64,000 nt of DNA from Haliotis asinina (Eukaryota; Mollusca; Gastropoda; Lepetellida; Haliotidae). The DNA is taken from the NCBI RefSeq assembly GCF_037392515.1, contig NC_090283.1, positions 28,536,249 through 28,600,248 on the forward strand, in the 5' to 3' direction. Under the pieces are notes generated by a model. That model made no database searches and was not told the DNA's origin. It worked only from the letters and a program-made list of their open reading frames with translations. The stretch's first letter is position 1; each line of letters starts with the position of its first letter. Made by a program: the position numbers and the translations under genes. Positions 25,816 to 37,900 of the stretch are shown piece by piece.

Positions 25816-25989
25816 GAGTATTTGAGGAATACACATACACGAAGATGCATCCTGGACATTCAAGTGTTTCGTGGAGTATTTCCTGTCTTCCAACTGTGAT
25901 CTAGGTCTTTACTTGCTACATGTAATTATGTTTAGGCCCGTATTCACAAACACTGTTGTCGATGCCAAGAGAAAACTGTGCTATAATTT

Positions 25990-26153
25990 ATAGTGATTGA
26001 AGTAAAGACTTTATGTTTTATGCCGCATCTAGAAATATTCCAGCAATATAACGGCGGAGGACACCCGAAATGAGTTTCACATATCGTGTCCATGTGGGAA
26101 ATCGAATCGTGAAGTGCGAAAGTTTTAACCACTAGGCTACCTCACCGCCCCGC
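25990..26153 (-). mobile_element. tRNA-derived SINE, - strand
   Basis: On the - strand it starts GCGGGGCGGTGAGGTAGCCT, with box A TAGCCTAGTGG and a box B-like GATTCGATTTCC, and has the 3' body CCGTTATATTGCTGGAATAT followed by a degenerate GCGGCATAAAAC. It is the same type of SINE as at 4522. Confidence 0.7.
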
Positions 26154-26421
26154 AATCATATATATGTTAATAAAATAGTTCCAGTGAAGTTCATAAGGTC
26201 GATACATCACCGTTTGAGTGTGCAACTCGCAAACCTAGATGATTTGTCAAGTAAATTACATTACTTGTCACGTACAAAGTGGGTAACACACTGCTGGACT
26301 GCTCAGTATCTAGACCAAGCCAGATCAAAGCCATGTGATTACTATGGTCATGTGATGTGTATTTTGAGGTAAACCTCATGTGGATGGCACACACCCTTCA
26401 CCAGAAAGCGCGAAAGAAATT
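26154..26421. other. Spacer before A2
   Basis: No gene is recognised; homology with the A1 5' flank begins at 26422. Confidence 0.3.
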
Positions 26422-26495
26422 ACATCGCTTTCACCCTGCTGTGATCTTGTAGCTATTCTCAGAAGCAGAACTGTTGTGTGTTTGAGCTTGTTACA
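26422..26495 (+). promoter_or_regulatory. Conserved 5' flank/UTR of A2
   Basis: This is the 74-bp partner of 8131-8204 (about four differences), directly before the A2 ATG. It marks the left limit of recognisable homology between the A copies. Confidence 0.5.
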
Positions 26496-29400
26496 ATGTT
26501 TTCCGGCGATGTGTTGGATGTTCCTGGTGAATTCAGAATGGGTACATGTCGAGACGAGAAGTGTCCCGGTCGTCCACCAAATGGTGATAATGTTGGAAGT
26601 GTTCATCATAGGCAATCTCCCACAGAAAACATCTCTGTGACGAACTCTGTCGAAGGCACACGTCGAGTTAGCACAAGCATATACTGGCAGATTGGTTCTG
26701 TGGTGAGCTGTTTCGTTGCCAACATGTTTTATGGCGGTCTAGCAACTTCGTACGGAGTAATGTATACATACATGAAGGACTCTCTTGGCGTCTCAGAGGA
26801 GGAGGTGACGTGGATAGGATCTCTCTTCGGTGGATTTTCTGGGATTGCATGTACGCTAAATGCCATTATTGACAGCCGTATTTGTTTGTTGTATGCGTGT
26901 CAACTCTTTGTAAGTAATAATTGATCAATGTGTGCATGAAAAAAAAATTATTAAGCGGTGCAATGTAAAGGTAAGATGATTGACAAGCCAGTCTGATTCG
27001 ATTATTACAAGCAAGACGTTTGTGAGACATTTATTATTATTCGGGACAATCTGCCATTGAAACAATGTTTCGATGCAAATGGTAATAACATAGTGTCACA
27101 CATCGTGTTAGTTTCAATCTATTGATTTCGGAATTCGGAGTTTCGACCCTACTGAACTACCATTTTCATACCATTCATAAAGCAATCCAAATGAAATTTG
27201 CATGTAAATTTACCACCGTGTTTGGAACATTTGTCTTGAAATACTATATAGAAGCAGGCATTCGAAAACATACTATCACTTGTTGACCTGCTCTTGAGCT
27301 TGAGTTTATGATTTCATAATATTTTCAAAGTATTTATTCATCACCATTCATGACATATATAGACAAAATATTATTACGACCTTAGATTAGTGGCTGTGAC
27401 CCATTGATAGGGGTAGAGGTGCTGAATACATATTGTACCCCTAAGACGTTATGTAATCCCAAAGAAATTCATACACTGACCAGTTTTAATCGTAATACTT
27501 AAGATCGCTGACTGACATTGCTAATTATTAGAAGTTGAAAGGACTGTGTAAATTCTGCTGGCGAACTGTGTAGGAAACAAAAGTACTATAAGTCCTCACT
27601 CCTCCTCGATAACTTGGTGGACCTCACTTTGGTTGCTGGCGATCTCAAATATATTTATATTGTGTTTATTGTGCTCGTATAGTTATTTTACTGTCCATCA
27701 ACAACAGGATGTAATTCTGTTTAAATATACTTGTTATTGATTTATGATATTCTCTCGACACGGTATGATTAAAATACTGCCAATGCATTTTAACTCACTT
27801 AATCTATGTTGCATTGAGCTGAAACAACGTTATACACCAACAATAATGGCATAAAGTAACCGTACTTGCAGCCTTTCTTGGAGTCTTGTGTGTGGATCGC
27901 CTTGGGAGTCGCTGGACCACGTTGTTAGGAGGTTTGCTGGCTGTATCTGGCTTTATCGTTGGCAGCCAGGTGAACGACCTAAATGCACTGTACTTCGCAC
28001 TCGGTGCTTTGCCAGGTAAGTAACAACGCCAGGTCCTATGGCCCTTAAAGGATCAATCATATGGTGTTCAGGTGCAGAAACTAATAAAGCCTAAAAAACA
28101 CATTACACAAAACGTGATTACTACTTCTACGGCAAATATGATATGATAACTAAAGAATCAATAGTTATCCACTATCGTGGAATTGTACGTGGATGACTAA
28201 ATTCTTTGTAAAGGAAACATATCCTATCTGCTATATTTTCACCTCAGGTACTGGAGCGTGTTTAACTTATACATCCACCATGGTACACGTCACAAAACAG
28301 TTTTCAAAATGGCGGCCAGTAGCTGTTGGAATATCTGTAACGGGGATAGCTATTGGAATGTTGACGTTGCCACCGATATCAGCCCTTGCTGCCGACACGA
28401 CTGGTTGGCGGGGTGCATGTCTCATCAATGCTGCACTGACACTACACTTCGTACCTTGCGCTCTGTTGATTACACCAAGGAACAGTACAAGTAAGTTTTC
28501 AGAAGAATCCGCAGTAAATTCCACGATTTTAACTCAACTCATTTCGAAAGATCGGTGTAGGGAAGCATTGTTTCACAGTGTCATTTTCCATTGTTTAAGA
28601 TTCTTCTGACGATCCAACTGTCTCGCTGCGTCAAACAATGGTGAATTGTCTCCAGATATTCAGGATTCCAGGAGCAATAACTGTCTCCATCGCTCACATA
28701 ACCCTCGGCTTCAGCTACTACACTTTCTCCACATTTCTGCCGTCCTACGTAACAGCCTCGCTGTCGAGCGTAACGACATCCGAGGCTGCGCTTATAGTTT
28801 CTACTTCGGGATATGGAAGCATGGCTGGTCGTGTCATCTTTTCTGGGATCTCTATGGCAAGCAGCAAGGCAGCAAACTACATATTCTTATTCTCATTGTG
28901 CATGTGTGGTGTCACAGATCTCCTTGTACCACTGTGTGAAAGATCTCTTGATTTCTATATCAACGGCGCAACATACGGACTAGCTCTAGGTGAGATTTAC
29001 CGTCCAAAAACATCTTTAGAGTTAATTCATATGAAACTTTCTCCAGTTTTCATAATGACGTATTACTCTTAGACACATCTTTTAAATCCAGTATGGTGTT
29101 CGTATGTGAAAACAGTGTACTTACAGGCATATCTCTGTTTCAGGAGGATGGAACGGTGTATATACTCTCGTTTTAGTCAAGCTGTTTGGACTCGGTAATC
29201 TCTCCAAAATGTTTGGCATATGTGTAATGTGTCAAGGTATTGGAGCATTTGGTGGAGGACCTTTACAAAGTACGTTTGAGTGGAATTTAGCTATGTGGAG
29301 TTAAACCTAAAGACTCAGAGATATATAAACTTAGGTCACGAAATAATAATAACGAAAAGCATATATAAATTTAATACATTGGCTTTTAGGTTACAACTGG

Positions 29401-30258
29401 AAGCAGACAAATAAATTCATAAATCAATGTTACCTTGTCTTGCGGCATGAATAAGAAGATTTGTCGAGGTTTGAAATGTACTGTTTGGAAGAGACAGTGA
29501 ATGGAAACGGCGCTATTTATCTAAACTGTTATTGTACCTGAAATAAGCTAGGGGTTGTGCTTTGTTCAATTTCCAAAACTCACTCAACCACACCGTAAAA
29601 GGAGCATATAAATGTTTTAGATATTGTCAGCACAACGCAATAAATCGTTTCTGAACACCATTTGTACTGTACAAAAATGATTTATTTCATCATATAATGG
29701 ATGACAAATGACAGGAAGAGACAGGAATGTGTTTTTTCTCTTCGATTGGGTCCTATTTCTTGCAAATTTCGCACAAGAAGAACAGCTGCTTGTTTCTTCG
29801 ATCATTTAAACACCTTTATCTTTATCTTGTTCAGATCAAGAAGTTCACTGAATTTCCAATGACAATATTCCATGTGACAATGGCCCTGTAACAATCACCT
29901 CTGTATACTTTTAGAAGTATGGTATGTTATCCTGCACTAATTGGGGATAAAGGATCACACATTTCTTTTACCGGACCCAGTTTGATAGCGAAGCAATGTA
30001 ATCCTTAATGGCACAGTTAAAACGAAAGTGACAATGACGCTGCATGTTTATTTTCCAGGTTATTTGTCAAGGCTGCTGGACAAGGATATGACGTTCTTCT
30101 GTGCCGGGGGTTCTTTTATTGCCACGATGGTGCTAATGCTCACAGTGGTCGTGCGGCACCAGCTGCCTTGCCGAGCCAAGCAGCAATCATTCAGCGATAC
30201 GGTTGTGGGGATTAACAACCACGGTTTCCATCAGAGCAGCTCTGTTGAAGGTTCTTAG
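26496..30258 (+). CDS. Gene A2: monocarboxylate-transporter-like MFS protein (six exons)
   Basis: Predicted exons are 26496-26850, 27872-28015, 28248-28490, 28600-28989, 29144-29269 and 30059-30258, giving 485 aa. The ATG corresponds to that of A1. Residues 62-110, covering TM1 (YWQIGSVVSCFVANMFYGGL), are identical to A1, whereas exons 4-6 differ at roughly a third of residues. Motifs are SYGVMYTYMK, VTWIGSLFGG, FSKWRPVAVG, GYGSMAGR and LFGLGNLSKMFG. T84 and S321 replace the MCT1 TM1 lysine and TM8 aspartate; R325 is kept. The C tail has VVGINNHGF in place of VGVDNxGF and no PDZ-like end. It is presumably a 12-TM carrier of the same class as A1. An ATTAAA at 30708 may serve as polyadenylation signal. 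Confidence 0.9.
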
Positions 30259-31539
30259 TAATCACCAGCCCCCAGTTGCTGTGTTGTTGCTGGTGGAGAC
30301 TTGTTGTTGTCATGAACTGAGCTTTTTTAAATCTCCTTTACATACTACTTGTTGACACACTTACCACTAGACTGATAGTCAGACATTTGATGAGGACGAG
30401 GTCAAGAGGGTCAACTGTAGTCCACTTGTCTGGTCACTGCTACTTGCTTGCCGTGGCTGCTTATCCTTAGTTGACATGGTATTATGTTCAGTTGACTATG
30501 GTGGCCTCTGCCATTTTTCTGTCAGAATCAGGTTCATCCTGGGTGTGTTTGTCTGTCTGTCTGTATGATATGTGTAAACACAGTCTGCTCATTGTTCCGC
30601 TACATCCCGTCTATCATAACGTAGATAAGATGTTACGTCCACATTTATGACCCTAAGCAGACATCTGCTATTGTTTCTTCTCTTTGCATAAGGGGCAGAT
30701 TGTCAGCATTAAATCATCTTTGTTTTTGATGGCAGGAAATGGATGTTGAAATGTGACTGACTCAAAGTGTGTACCACTTTTACGCTCAATGTAAAAGAAG
30801 CTGTCATTTTCTGGTCATCGTTGGTATCATTTAGCAGCCATTTTTCGCTATGATATTCAGGCAGTGTTGGCAAGGCTAGTAAGTGGCAGTGTGGGTTCCC
30901 ATAGGCCTCCTTTGGCCGGTCATACTGAATGTGATCTCCGTGCTCTTGTTCTTTCCGGTGTATCAATACATAAAGGTTTGTTGGAATAGCGCCATCAATC
31001 GTGTGGTGTTTCTGAGAGTCGAGATCACATTTGTTACGACGAAATATTCTCCGACTATTAACCCAGTCTGACCAACCTTCCCGCTTGTCAGTAAGAAGAG
31101 CAGTTTACCGTCAGTGGTGTTAGATATACTCAATGTAATGAACACAAACCACCAACACCTATTTTTAAGTGGTATGTAGAAGATGGTATGGTGAAGAGAA
31201 ACACTTTTGATCTGATTGATAACTACACTGAAACGACGCATCTATAGCAACTAATAATTGTCCACCCATAAAAAAATGTTCCTTTTCACAATTCACGAGT
31301 TCAGTGTTCTTGATGAATGTGTTCAATATAAAGAGTACTTTCGTGTAAGTTTACTGAATAATATCAGATGAACGGTTATATTTATTAGAGCATTATTTAT
31401 ATATTTTCACCAGGCAAGCATGCACATATGGAGATATGGTTAAATAGTGAATATAGTCTCTACATATTTATGGTAGTATCGTCATAAACCTCAGCTCCAC
31501 CAAACCAGTTTGAAATGTGGATACCTTCTCTGTTATTTT
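30259..31539. other. 3' flank of A2 and spacer
   Basis: This contains the probable A2 3' untranslated region. Overlapping short frames at 30.7-31.25 kb show no recognisable domain. Confidence 0.35.
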
Positions 31540-32232
31540 ATGATACACGTCATACAACCCTTTAGCACTAAGGCAATGTGTGAACAAGTCATAAGTATAA
31601 TCAACGGATGATACTCGTCATACAACCCTTTAGCACTAAGGCAATGTGTGAACAAGTCATAAGTATAATCAACGGATGATACTCGTCATACAACCCTTTA
31701 GCACTAAGGCAATGTGTGAACAAGTCATAAGTATAATCAACGGATGATACTCGTCATACAACCCTTTAGCACTAAGGCAATGTGTGAACAAGTCATAAGT
31801 ATAATCAACGGATGATACACGTCATACAACCCTTTAGCACTAAGGCAATGTGTGAACAAGTCATAAGTATAATCAACGGATGATACACGTCATACAACCC
31901 TTTAGCACTAAGGCAATGTGTGAACAAGTCATAAGTATAATCAACGGATGATACTCGTCATACAACCCTTTAGCACTAAGGCAATGTGTGAACAAGTCAT
32001 AAGTATAATCAACGGATGATACTCGTCATACAACCCTTTAGCACTAAGGCAATGTGTGAACAAGTCATAAGTATAATCAACGGATGATACACGTCATACA
32101 ACCCTTTAGCACTAAGGCAATGTGTGAACAAGTCATAAGTATAATCAACGGATGATACACGTCATACAACCCTTTAGCACTAAGGCAATGTGTGAACAAG
32201 TCATAAGTATAATCAACGGATGATACTCGTCA
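31540..32232. repeat. 68-bp satellite, ten full units plus a partial one
   Basis: The unit starts ATGATAC(A/T)CGTCATACAACC and ends ATAATCAACGG, and is exactly 68 bp. Ten full units (31540-32219) and 13 bp of an eleventh follow without gaps. By eye the only variation is one base, A or T, in ATAC(A/T)CG. The array is therefore very young or strongly homogenised. Confidence 0.97.
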
Positions 32233-32542
32233 ACTGCACCGTGACTCAATATACCACACACCAATACCTGTTTCAACCAGTATTGCGTGCACATTGATGT
32301 CATTGTCGTCTGCAGTGACATGCGCACATGCAGCATTAGCAGTAAGTTACCAATTGATAACAGCTGCAGTCACGATGGAGATCAGCGATGATGGTATCAG
32401 GTGTGCGGGTGATCTCGTCAGGCACATGGAAGCAGTCACCCTAGCAACAGTAAAAACAGCATAGGCAACTACCATGAAAACAATAGTCGTCTGAAATACA
32501 GAAACAGAGACAAGGTGTCGGTTAGAAACAAACTGGAACATG
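32233..32542. other. Short spacer
   Basis: No gene is recognised; two short - strand frames have no recognisable domain. Confidence 0.3.
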
Positions 32543-32663
32543 ATCAGACGATATTGGCAAATTGGTTCGGCTGTCATTTTTTTTATTTCCAATTATTTTC
32601 GCTGGTGGACTCTCAAACTCTTAGGGAGTAATGTCCACACACGGGAAGGAACCTCTTGGCGCC
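32543..32663 (+). pseudogene. Decayed exon 1 of a B-type transporter gene
   Basis: CGATATTGGCAAATTGGTTC through GGAAGGAACCTCTTGGCGCC aligns with the TM1 part of B1 exon 1. It has an extra T after AATTATTT that shifts the frame and a TAG where B1 has the TAC of SYGV. The N tail and the SWIGSL end are missing. It is a relic of an extra gene copy between A2 and B2. Confidence 0.8.
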
Positions 32664-32792
32664 ATACATACATAAATCATTTACATACAGACACGGTAAC
32701 TAAAACATAGATAATGCATGTTCGTGTTGACTTTTGTTACCATTTTGGCAGAATGAACAGTTAGATACTATTTCTGCCAACTATGATTTCAG

Positions 32793-32936
32793 CAATCTTA
32801 CGGACTGTACGTGTTGAGTATCTCGGATGTCATCGCTGCACTTTATTTGGAGGTGTATTGGTTGGAATTGGTTACTTCATTGTAGGTCACATGGACAGTC
32901 TGTACATATTACACATCACAATCGGAGTTCTTCCAG
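32793..32936 (+). pseudogene. Orphan exon 2 of a transporter gene, still open
   Basis: Exactly 144 nt lie between a TTTCAG acceptor and a GTATGT donor, in the same phase as exon 2 of all five genes. Read in phase it gives VEYLGCHRCTLFGGVLVGIG then GHMDSLYILHITIGVLP, matching the exon 2 pattern ...GSQMNNIYLLYFTLGILP. It has no stop. With only a broken exon 1 upstream and no exons 3-6 before the Tc1 fossil, it belongs to a dead gene. It is diverged from B1 and B2, so the relic is either old or from another subfamily. Confidence 0.75.
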
Positions 32937-33239
32937 GTATGTTGTAAGTGAAAGTATCATAACGAACATCGCACAAACAAATGAAATATATCCATTTCTT
33001 TTCCATTTTGCTCTTTAAAACTGAAGTTAGTTTGGCATGAAATGCATGTGGATCCGGGGTGTTTTTGTAAATAACTCTTCATCCAATGATCCAATCGATC
33101 TCAAATGTTGCAAGTGGATGTTTTGTCAGACAACCTAACCACATTGTAAATCACCGATTTTATGCACTTGTATGAAAGAATCTGTCTATGTAATTGTCAA
33201 CAAAACAAACAGCAGAAAGTTGACAGCTTGCAGAGGGAG

Positions 33240-33950
33240 GGAGCTAATGACCTGTAACAGCGGCAGTGTTGGGTCAGAAAGGTCAACGTTTGTCAAAGTG
33301 AAGTTGTTCGATTGGGTTTAGATCCGGGGATCTGGAGGGCCAGGGAAGGGTATTGATGTTGTTATTGGTCCATGGTGGCACGTGCTGTGTGGGATCTAGC
33401 CTGTTGGAAGAGCTGCCTTTAACGGTCAGCAATGTGAAGGACGTGCGGAGGGAGATTCTGGTCGATGTATCAATTGACCGTCAGATTGCCTTGGACAAGC
33501 ACAAGTTCCGATTTGCAGGTGTATGAGATCTCTCCCCACACCATAACACTTTCATCACTGAATCTGTCCACCTGTCTGATGCTGTTAGGAGCAAAACGTT
33601 CATGACGTCGTCTGCAGACACTTTCTCTACCATCACGGCAGATAACAGGATTCATCGCTAAACCATATGCGCCTCCAGTTTGCCAGGTTCCATGGCAGCA
33701 TCGTGTTACACATCTCACTCGTCGACGTCGATGTAGTCGTGTCAAGGAGGGAGCAACCTCTGGACGTTTGGCACGTATTCCTACTTCTCGGAGACAGTCC
33801 CTAATTGTCTGATCGGACTCCAAACTGTTCTTGTGCTGTGTCCCGGGCGGTACGATGGAGGTCACGTAGGTTGGTTACCCGGATGAACCGATCTTTGGGA
33901 GGTGTGGTGACTCTAGGTCTTCCTCATCTTGGACAGAATTAAATAGCGAC
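33240..33950 (-). pseudogene. Tc1/mariner-like transposase fossil
   Basis: On the - strand the order is RPRVTTPPKDRFIRVTNLRD (DNA-binding region), DCLREVGIRAKRPEVAPSLT, RVCRRRHERFAP-type text, VDRFSDESVMVWGEIS (catalytic core), then LFQQARSHTAHATMD before the third catalytic acidic position. These are typical Tc1 transposase landmarks. The frame is interrupted several times. Identity to the 13.4 kb fossil is low, so the two are separate insertions. Confidence 0.8.
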
Positions 33951-34163
33951 GGGTTTGCATAACATTCGTTGATAAGTTTCAGTTTTAAAAGAGTTTTTTT
34001 ATTTACAAGGTCTACCAACCAAATCATAATTACAAATTAAATCGTCCAAGGGATACATTAACCCACCCACCCCCGCCCCCCACCCCCCACACACACCACC
34101 CCAACACCACCACCACCCAAGAATGTCTTGTGCCAACGATATTGTGTTTGGTCACTTACGTGC
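33951..34163. other. Spacer with C-rich low-complexity tract
   Basis: A run of CCCACCCACCCCCGCCCCCC-type sequence lies at about 34062-34120. No gene. Confidence 0.6.
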
Positions 34164-34303
34164 GTGACAAGAATTCGGTACTCCAGTTTGATCTAGTTGA
34201 TATACTGCTTCCCTTCTCAGTGGAGGGCTGGATTTAAATATTAAAAACCTCAAGTTGTTGGGGGCTATTTGCGACATAGCAATTTCAAAACTGACATCAC
34301 ACG
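34164..34303 (+). promoter_or_regulatory. B2 5' flank, homologous to B1
   Basis: GTGACAAGAATTC, CTCCAGTTTGATC and an AT-rich ATATTAAAA near 34238 align with the B1 flank 17748-17920. It is a candidate shared promoter and 5' untranslated region. Confidence 0.45.
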
Positions 34304-34893
34304 ATGCCGCCAGGTGAAGATAGTAATGGGAGCTATGGCACCAAACATGTTGGTCTTGAAGGGAGAGACGTCTCTGGATGCGACAATGAAAATATGAACG
34401 CCATTTATCACGGCAACAGTACGGAGGAGGAGCCTCCCAACAGATCAAATGAAAAATCAACGGCCAAACAAAACACGCGATACTGGCAAATTGGTGCGGT
34501 CGTCAGCTCTGTTTTTGCCAATATGTGTTTTGGTGGACTCTCGAACTCATACGGAGTAATGTACACATACATGAAGGAACCTCTTGGCACCACGGAGTGG
34601 GATCTGTCTTGGATAGGATCTCTCAATGGTGGATGTATTGTGTTTGCCTGTACGATAAATATCATTATGTATATAGTAACAATAATATAGTAATAATCTA
34701 TCTATCTATCTATCTATCTATCTAGCTATCTATCTGCCTGTCTGTCTGTCTGTCTACACATACATACATACATACATACATACATACATACATACATACA
34801 TACATACATACATACATACATACATACATACATACATACATACATACATACATACATACATACATACATACATACATACATACATACATACGC

Positions 34894-34924
<31 letters not shown>

Positions 34925-37900
34925 TGTTAGCTTTAGGAGCTTCAGATGGAGTGGATGTTTTCTTTTTATCCTGCTGACATATACCAATCATCTTGCTAAT
35001 ACACTCATGTTTTCCAGGTATTTTTGGAACGCTATTAATTGAAAATCTCGGGGGTCGTCTCACCACTGCAACTGGAGGAGTACTCGCTGTACTTGGTTAT
35101 ACCATTGGCAGTCAGATGAACAACATATACCTGCTGTACTTCACCCTCGGCATTCTTCCTGGTACGTGTAGTGAAAAGACACGTGTTTCATAAACTGCCG
35201 TCAATACGATCATGACGATGCCTTTGATGACTAACCTAGACAATTTCTGATTGTGACCTTAAGCTAAACCCGCTCACTCACATTGTATAGTAGACATTCG
35301 CTTGCCTTATCAGTCAGTATCAATATTGTCTGGTCCAGACTCGATTATCTACAAGCCGTCGTCACACGGTTGTTTAAACGTTGTCTTGTCCCTTGTAACG
35401 GGGAATATTGTAATGATCAAACCGTCTCATCTTCTCATGACTCTTCTTTAAAACGATGCTGACTGTTTCACGTGGATCCGTAGTACATCGCAAAATCATA
35501 TACATATACTGTAATGCTCCCTGTGAAATGCATTGCTGTCAGTCATATCAAACCAATAAGATGTATATATATGGCACTCATTCCCTGACAGGAATTGGTG
35601 TGTCCCTCGCCTACGCCACCGGTATGGTCCACGTCAACAGACAGTTTTCAAAATGGCGACCAGTAGCCGTTGGTATAGCAGTAACGGGGATAGCGATAGG
35701 AATGTTGTCTTGGCCGCCACTCTCTGCTGCTGTTGCCGAGAATATGGGATGGAGGGGTACATTTCTCATGAATGGGGCACTGACAATGCATTTCTTACCA
35801 TGTGCTCTCTGGATAGCTCCGAGGAACAGGAAAGGTGATACAACACGTGTAAATCCATTTGCTATTTATCCAAAATATCATTCATGGCACAACACCAGCA
35901 GCAACGCCTAGTATAACACTCTTACATATATAAGCACAAAATAACGTCTTATAGATACCTTAAACAAGAACGATAACTCCATTTCTGTGTAATTTCAACA
36001 GTTAAAAACACAAGAGATCGAAAGAAAGGTTAAAAGCTGTTTGAAAAAAATTGAAAACCGTGACTGATGATATTTTTGAAAACATACTCCAACGCAATTA
36101 TAACCACATACTCACCTTATATTTCTAAGCTGTTATTTGTAAATAAGCCTTAAGCATTGCGGAATAGGTAATTTTATTGATGTTTGTCCCAATATACCAC
36201 ACGTCGCAATTCATTTACTATTTATCCTCAGTATCACAGTGAGGCGTCACCAAATGTTAAAGAAAGAGTGACATTTGATGCGACAGCTTTCTGTTTCTTT
36301 CGTTATTTAGCATGAGAGTAAGCTGTATGCCCATAATGCATGTGACTGGCACAACAGAGCAGCAGGACATATAACACGGCTACATATGTAACCAGACCGT
36401 TACATTGGTGGGCTTGTATTTTACCAAAACAACCAGAAAAACTTCTCTCATGCCCATTTGAAAGGACTTTATAATGGGGTATAAACGGGACTGTTTCAAA
36501 CAAAAACAATAACAAATTATCCACTATTTCAGTGTAGAAACAATTTTTGTTATTTGCCATTTAATCATTAAATTCTTAAAAGATGTAGAACTATAAGATA
36601 CACTTAGAACTCTGTGTTTTTTAAATAGATAAAAGTTATTTTATTATAAATGGTAGAGTGAATTAGCAACTGCGACTGTTAGCCGCTGTATCATCATAGG
36701 GGATAATTTAGTTAATAAGTCAAAGTTAATTTAGTTCTAGCATGTTTTTTTTACATCGTGGAACAAAAACAATAACAAATTATCCACTATTTCAGTGTAG
36801 AAACAATTTTTGTTATTTGCCATTTAATCATTAAATTCTTAAAAGATGTAGAACTATAAGATACACTTAGAACTCTGTGTTTTTTAAATAGATAAAAGTT
36901 ATTTTATTATGAATGGTAGAGTGAATTAGCAACTGCGACTGTTAGCCGCTGTATCATCATAGGGGATAATTTAGTTAATAAGTCAAAGTTAATTTAGTTC
37001 TAGCATGTTTTTTTTTACATCGTGGAATATCTGCTATTCTAAATTATGGCTAAATCTTCCTCCTACTACTAATTGCGATAATTCAGTGATCATTGAGTTT
37101 GTTGATACAAAACAACAGACAGTGAACAATAACTTAAACCGGTCAATCGTGAACTGGGTAAACATCAAATTACATATGGCATTGTAATTCATTATTACAA
37201 AAAGAAAAACACCATTCATGGTTGAGAGATATTTCATATAGCACTGATTTACCGCCAGTACTGAGCCACACCTTCGTCTGTTATGGATATGCTTTTTATT
37301 TGTTTTCTACAACTATCAACGTCTCAAAGGGGAAGACAAAGTGTCTTGAAACGGGGATATTTGCCTATTTCGAAAGTTTTGACAGTTTTTGACCTGTTAG
37401 GAGTTTTTGACTGCTTTTCACACTTTAAGATGAACTTTCGGTTTCTGGGGTATGCTCATCCCCCAGTACCATTTTTGTATTAAGTACCTCAACGAACATT
37501 AACATTTTGTAATAGTAATCACGATGAGCATTAACAAGATTCTTTGATCCCCATCAGAACTGCACTTTCTCTGGAGTGTCTACATCAACGGATGTGTGGA
37601 TTGACATAATTAACCAAAATATTACACTGAATGCCACAATATTATAAAGAATTCACCTTCGTCATTGGAATGAAAGATACAAAATGGCGTCTCTGTGAGG
37701 TCTGTGGAATGTTCAGCAAACACCACATGCCCCGGGAAATTGCAAACTTTTCTTTTTTTCACTATAACGCCAATCAAAACAAACAGTGGTTTTGGTAATG
37801 TATAAAAGAACTGGAATCTTATTTTATGAATGTCTTGATAAGTCGACAATTTCCGTAAAATGAGTCTCTCTAAGAATGTACAGTCACCAACATACTGTGT

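Noticed and set aside
34722-35066. A - strand frame of repeated MYVC residues
   Set aside because: It is a translation of the CATA microsatellite.
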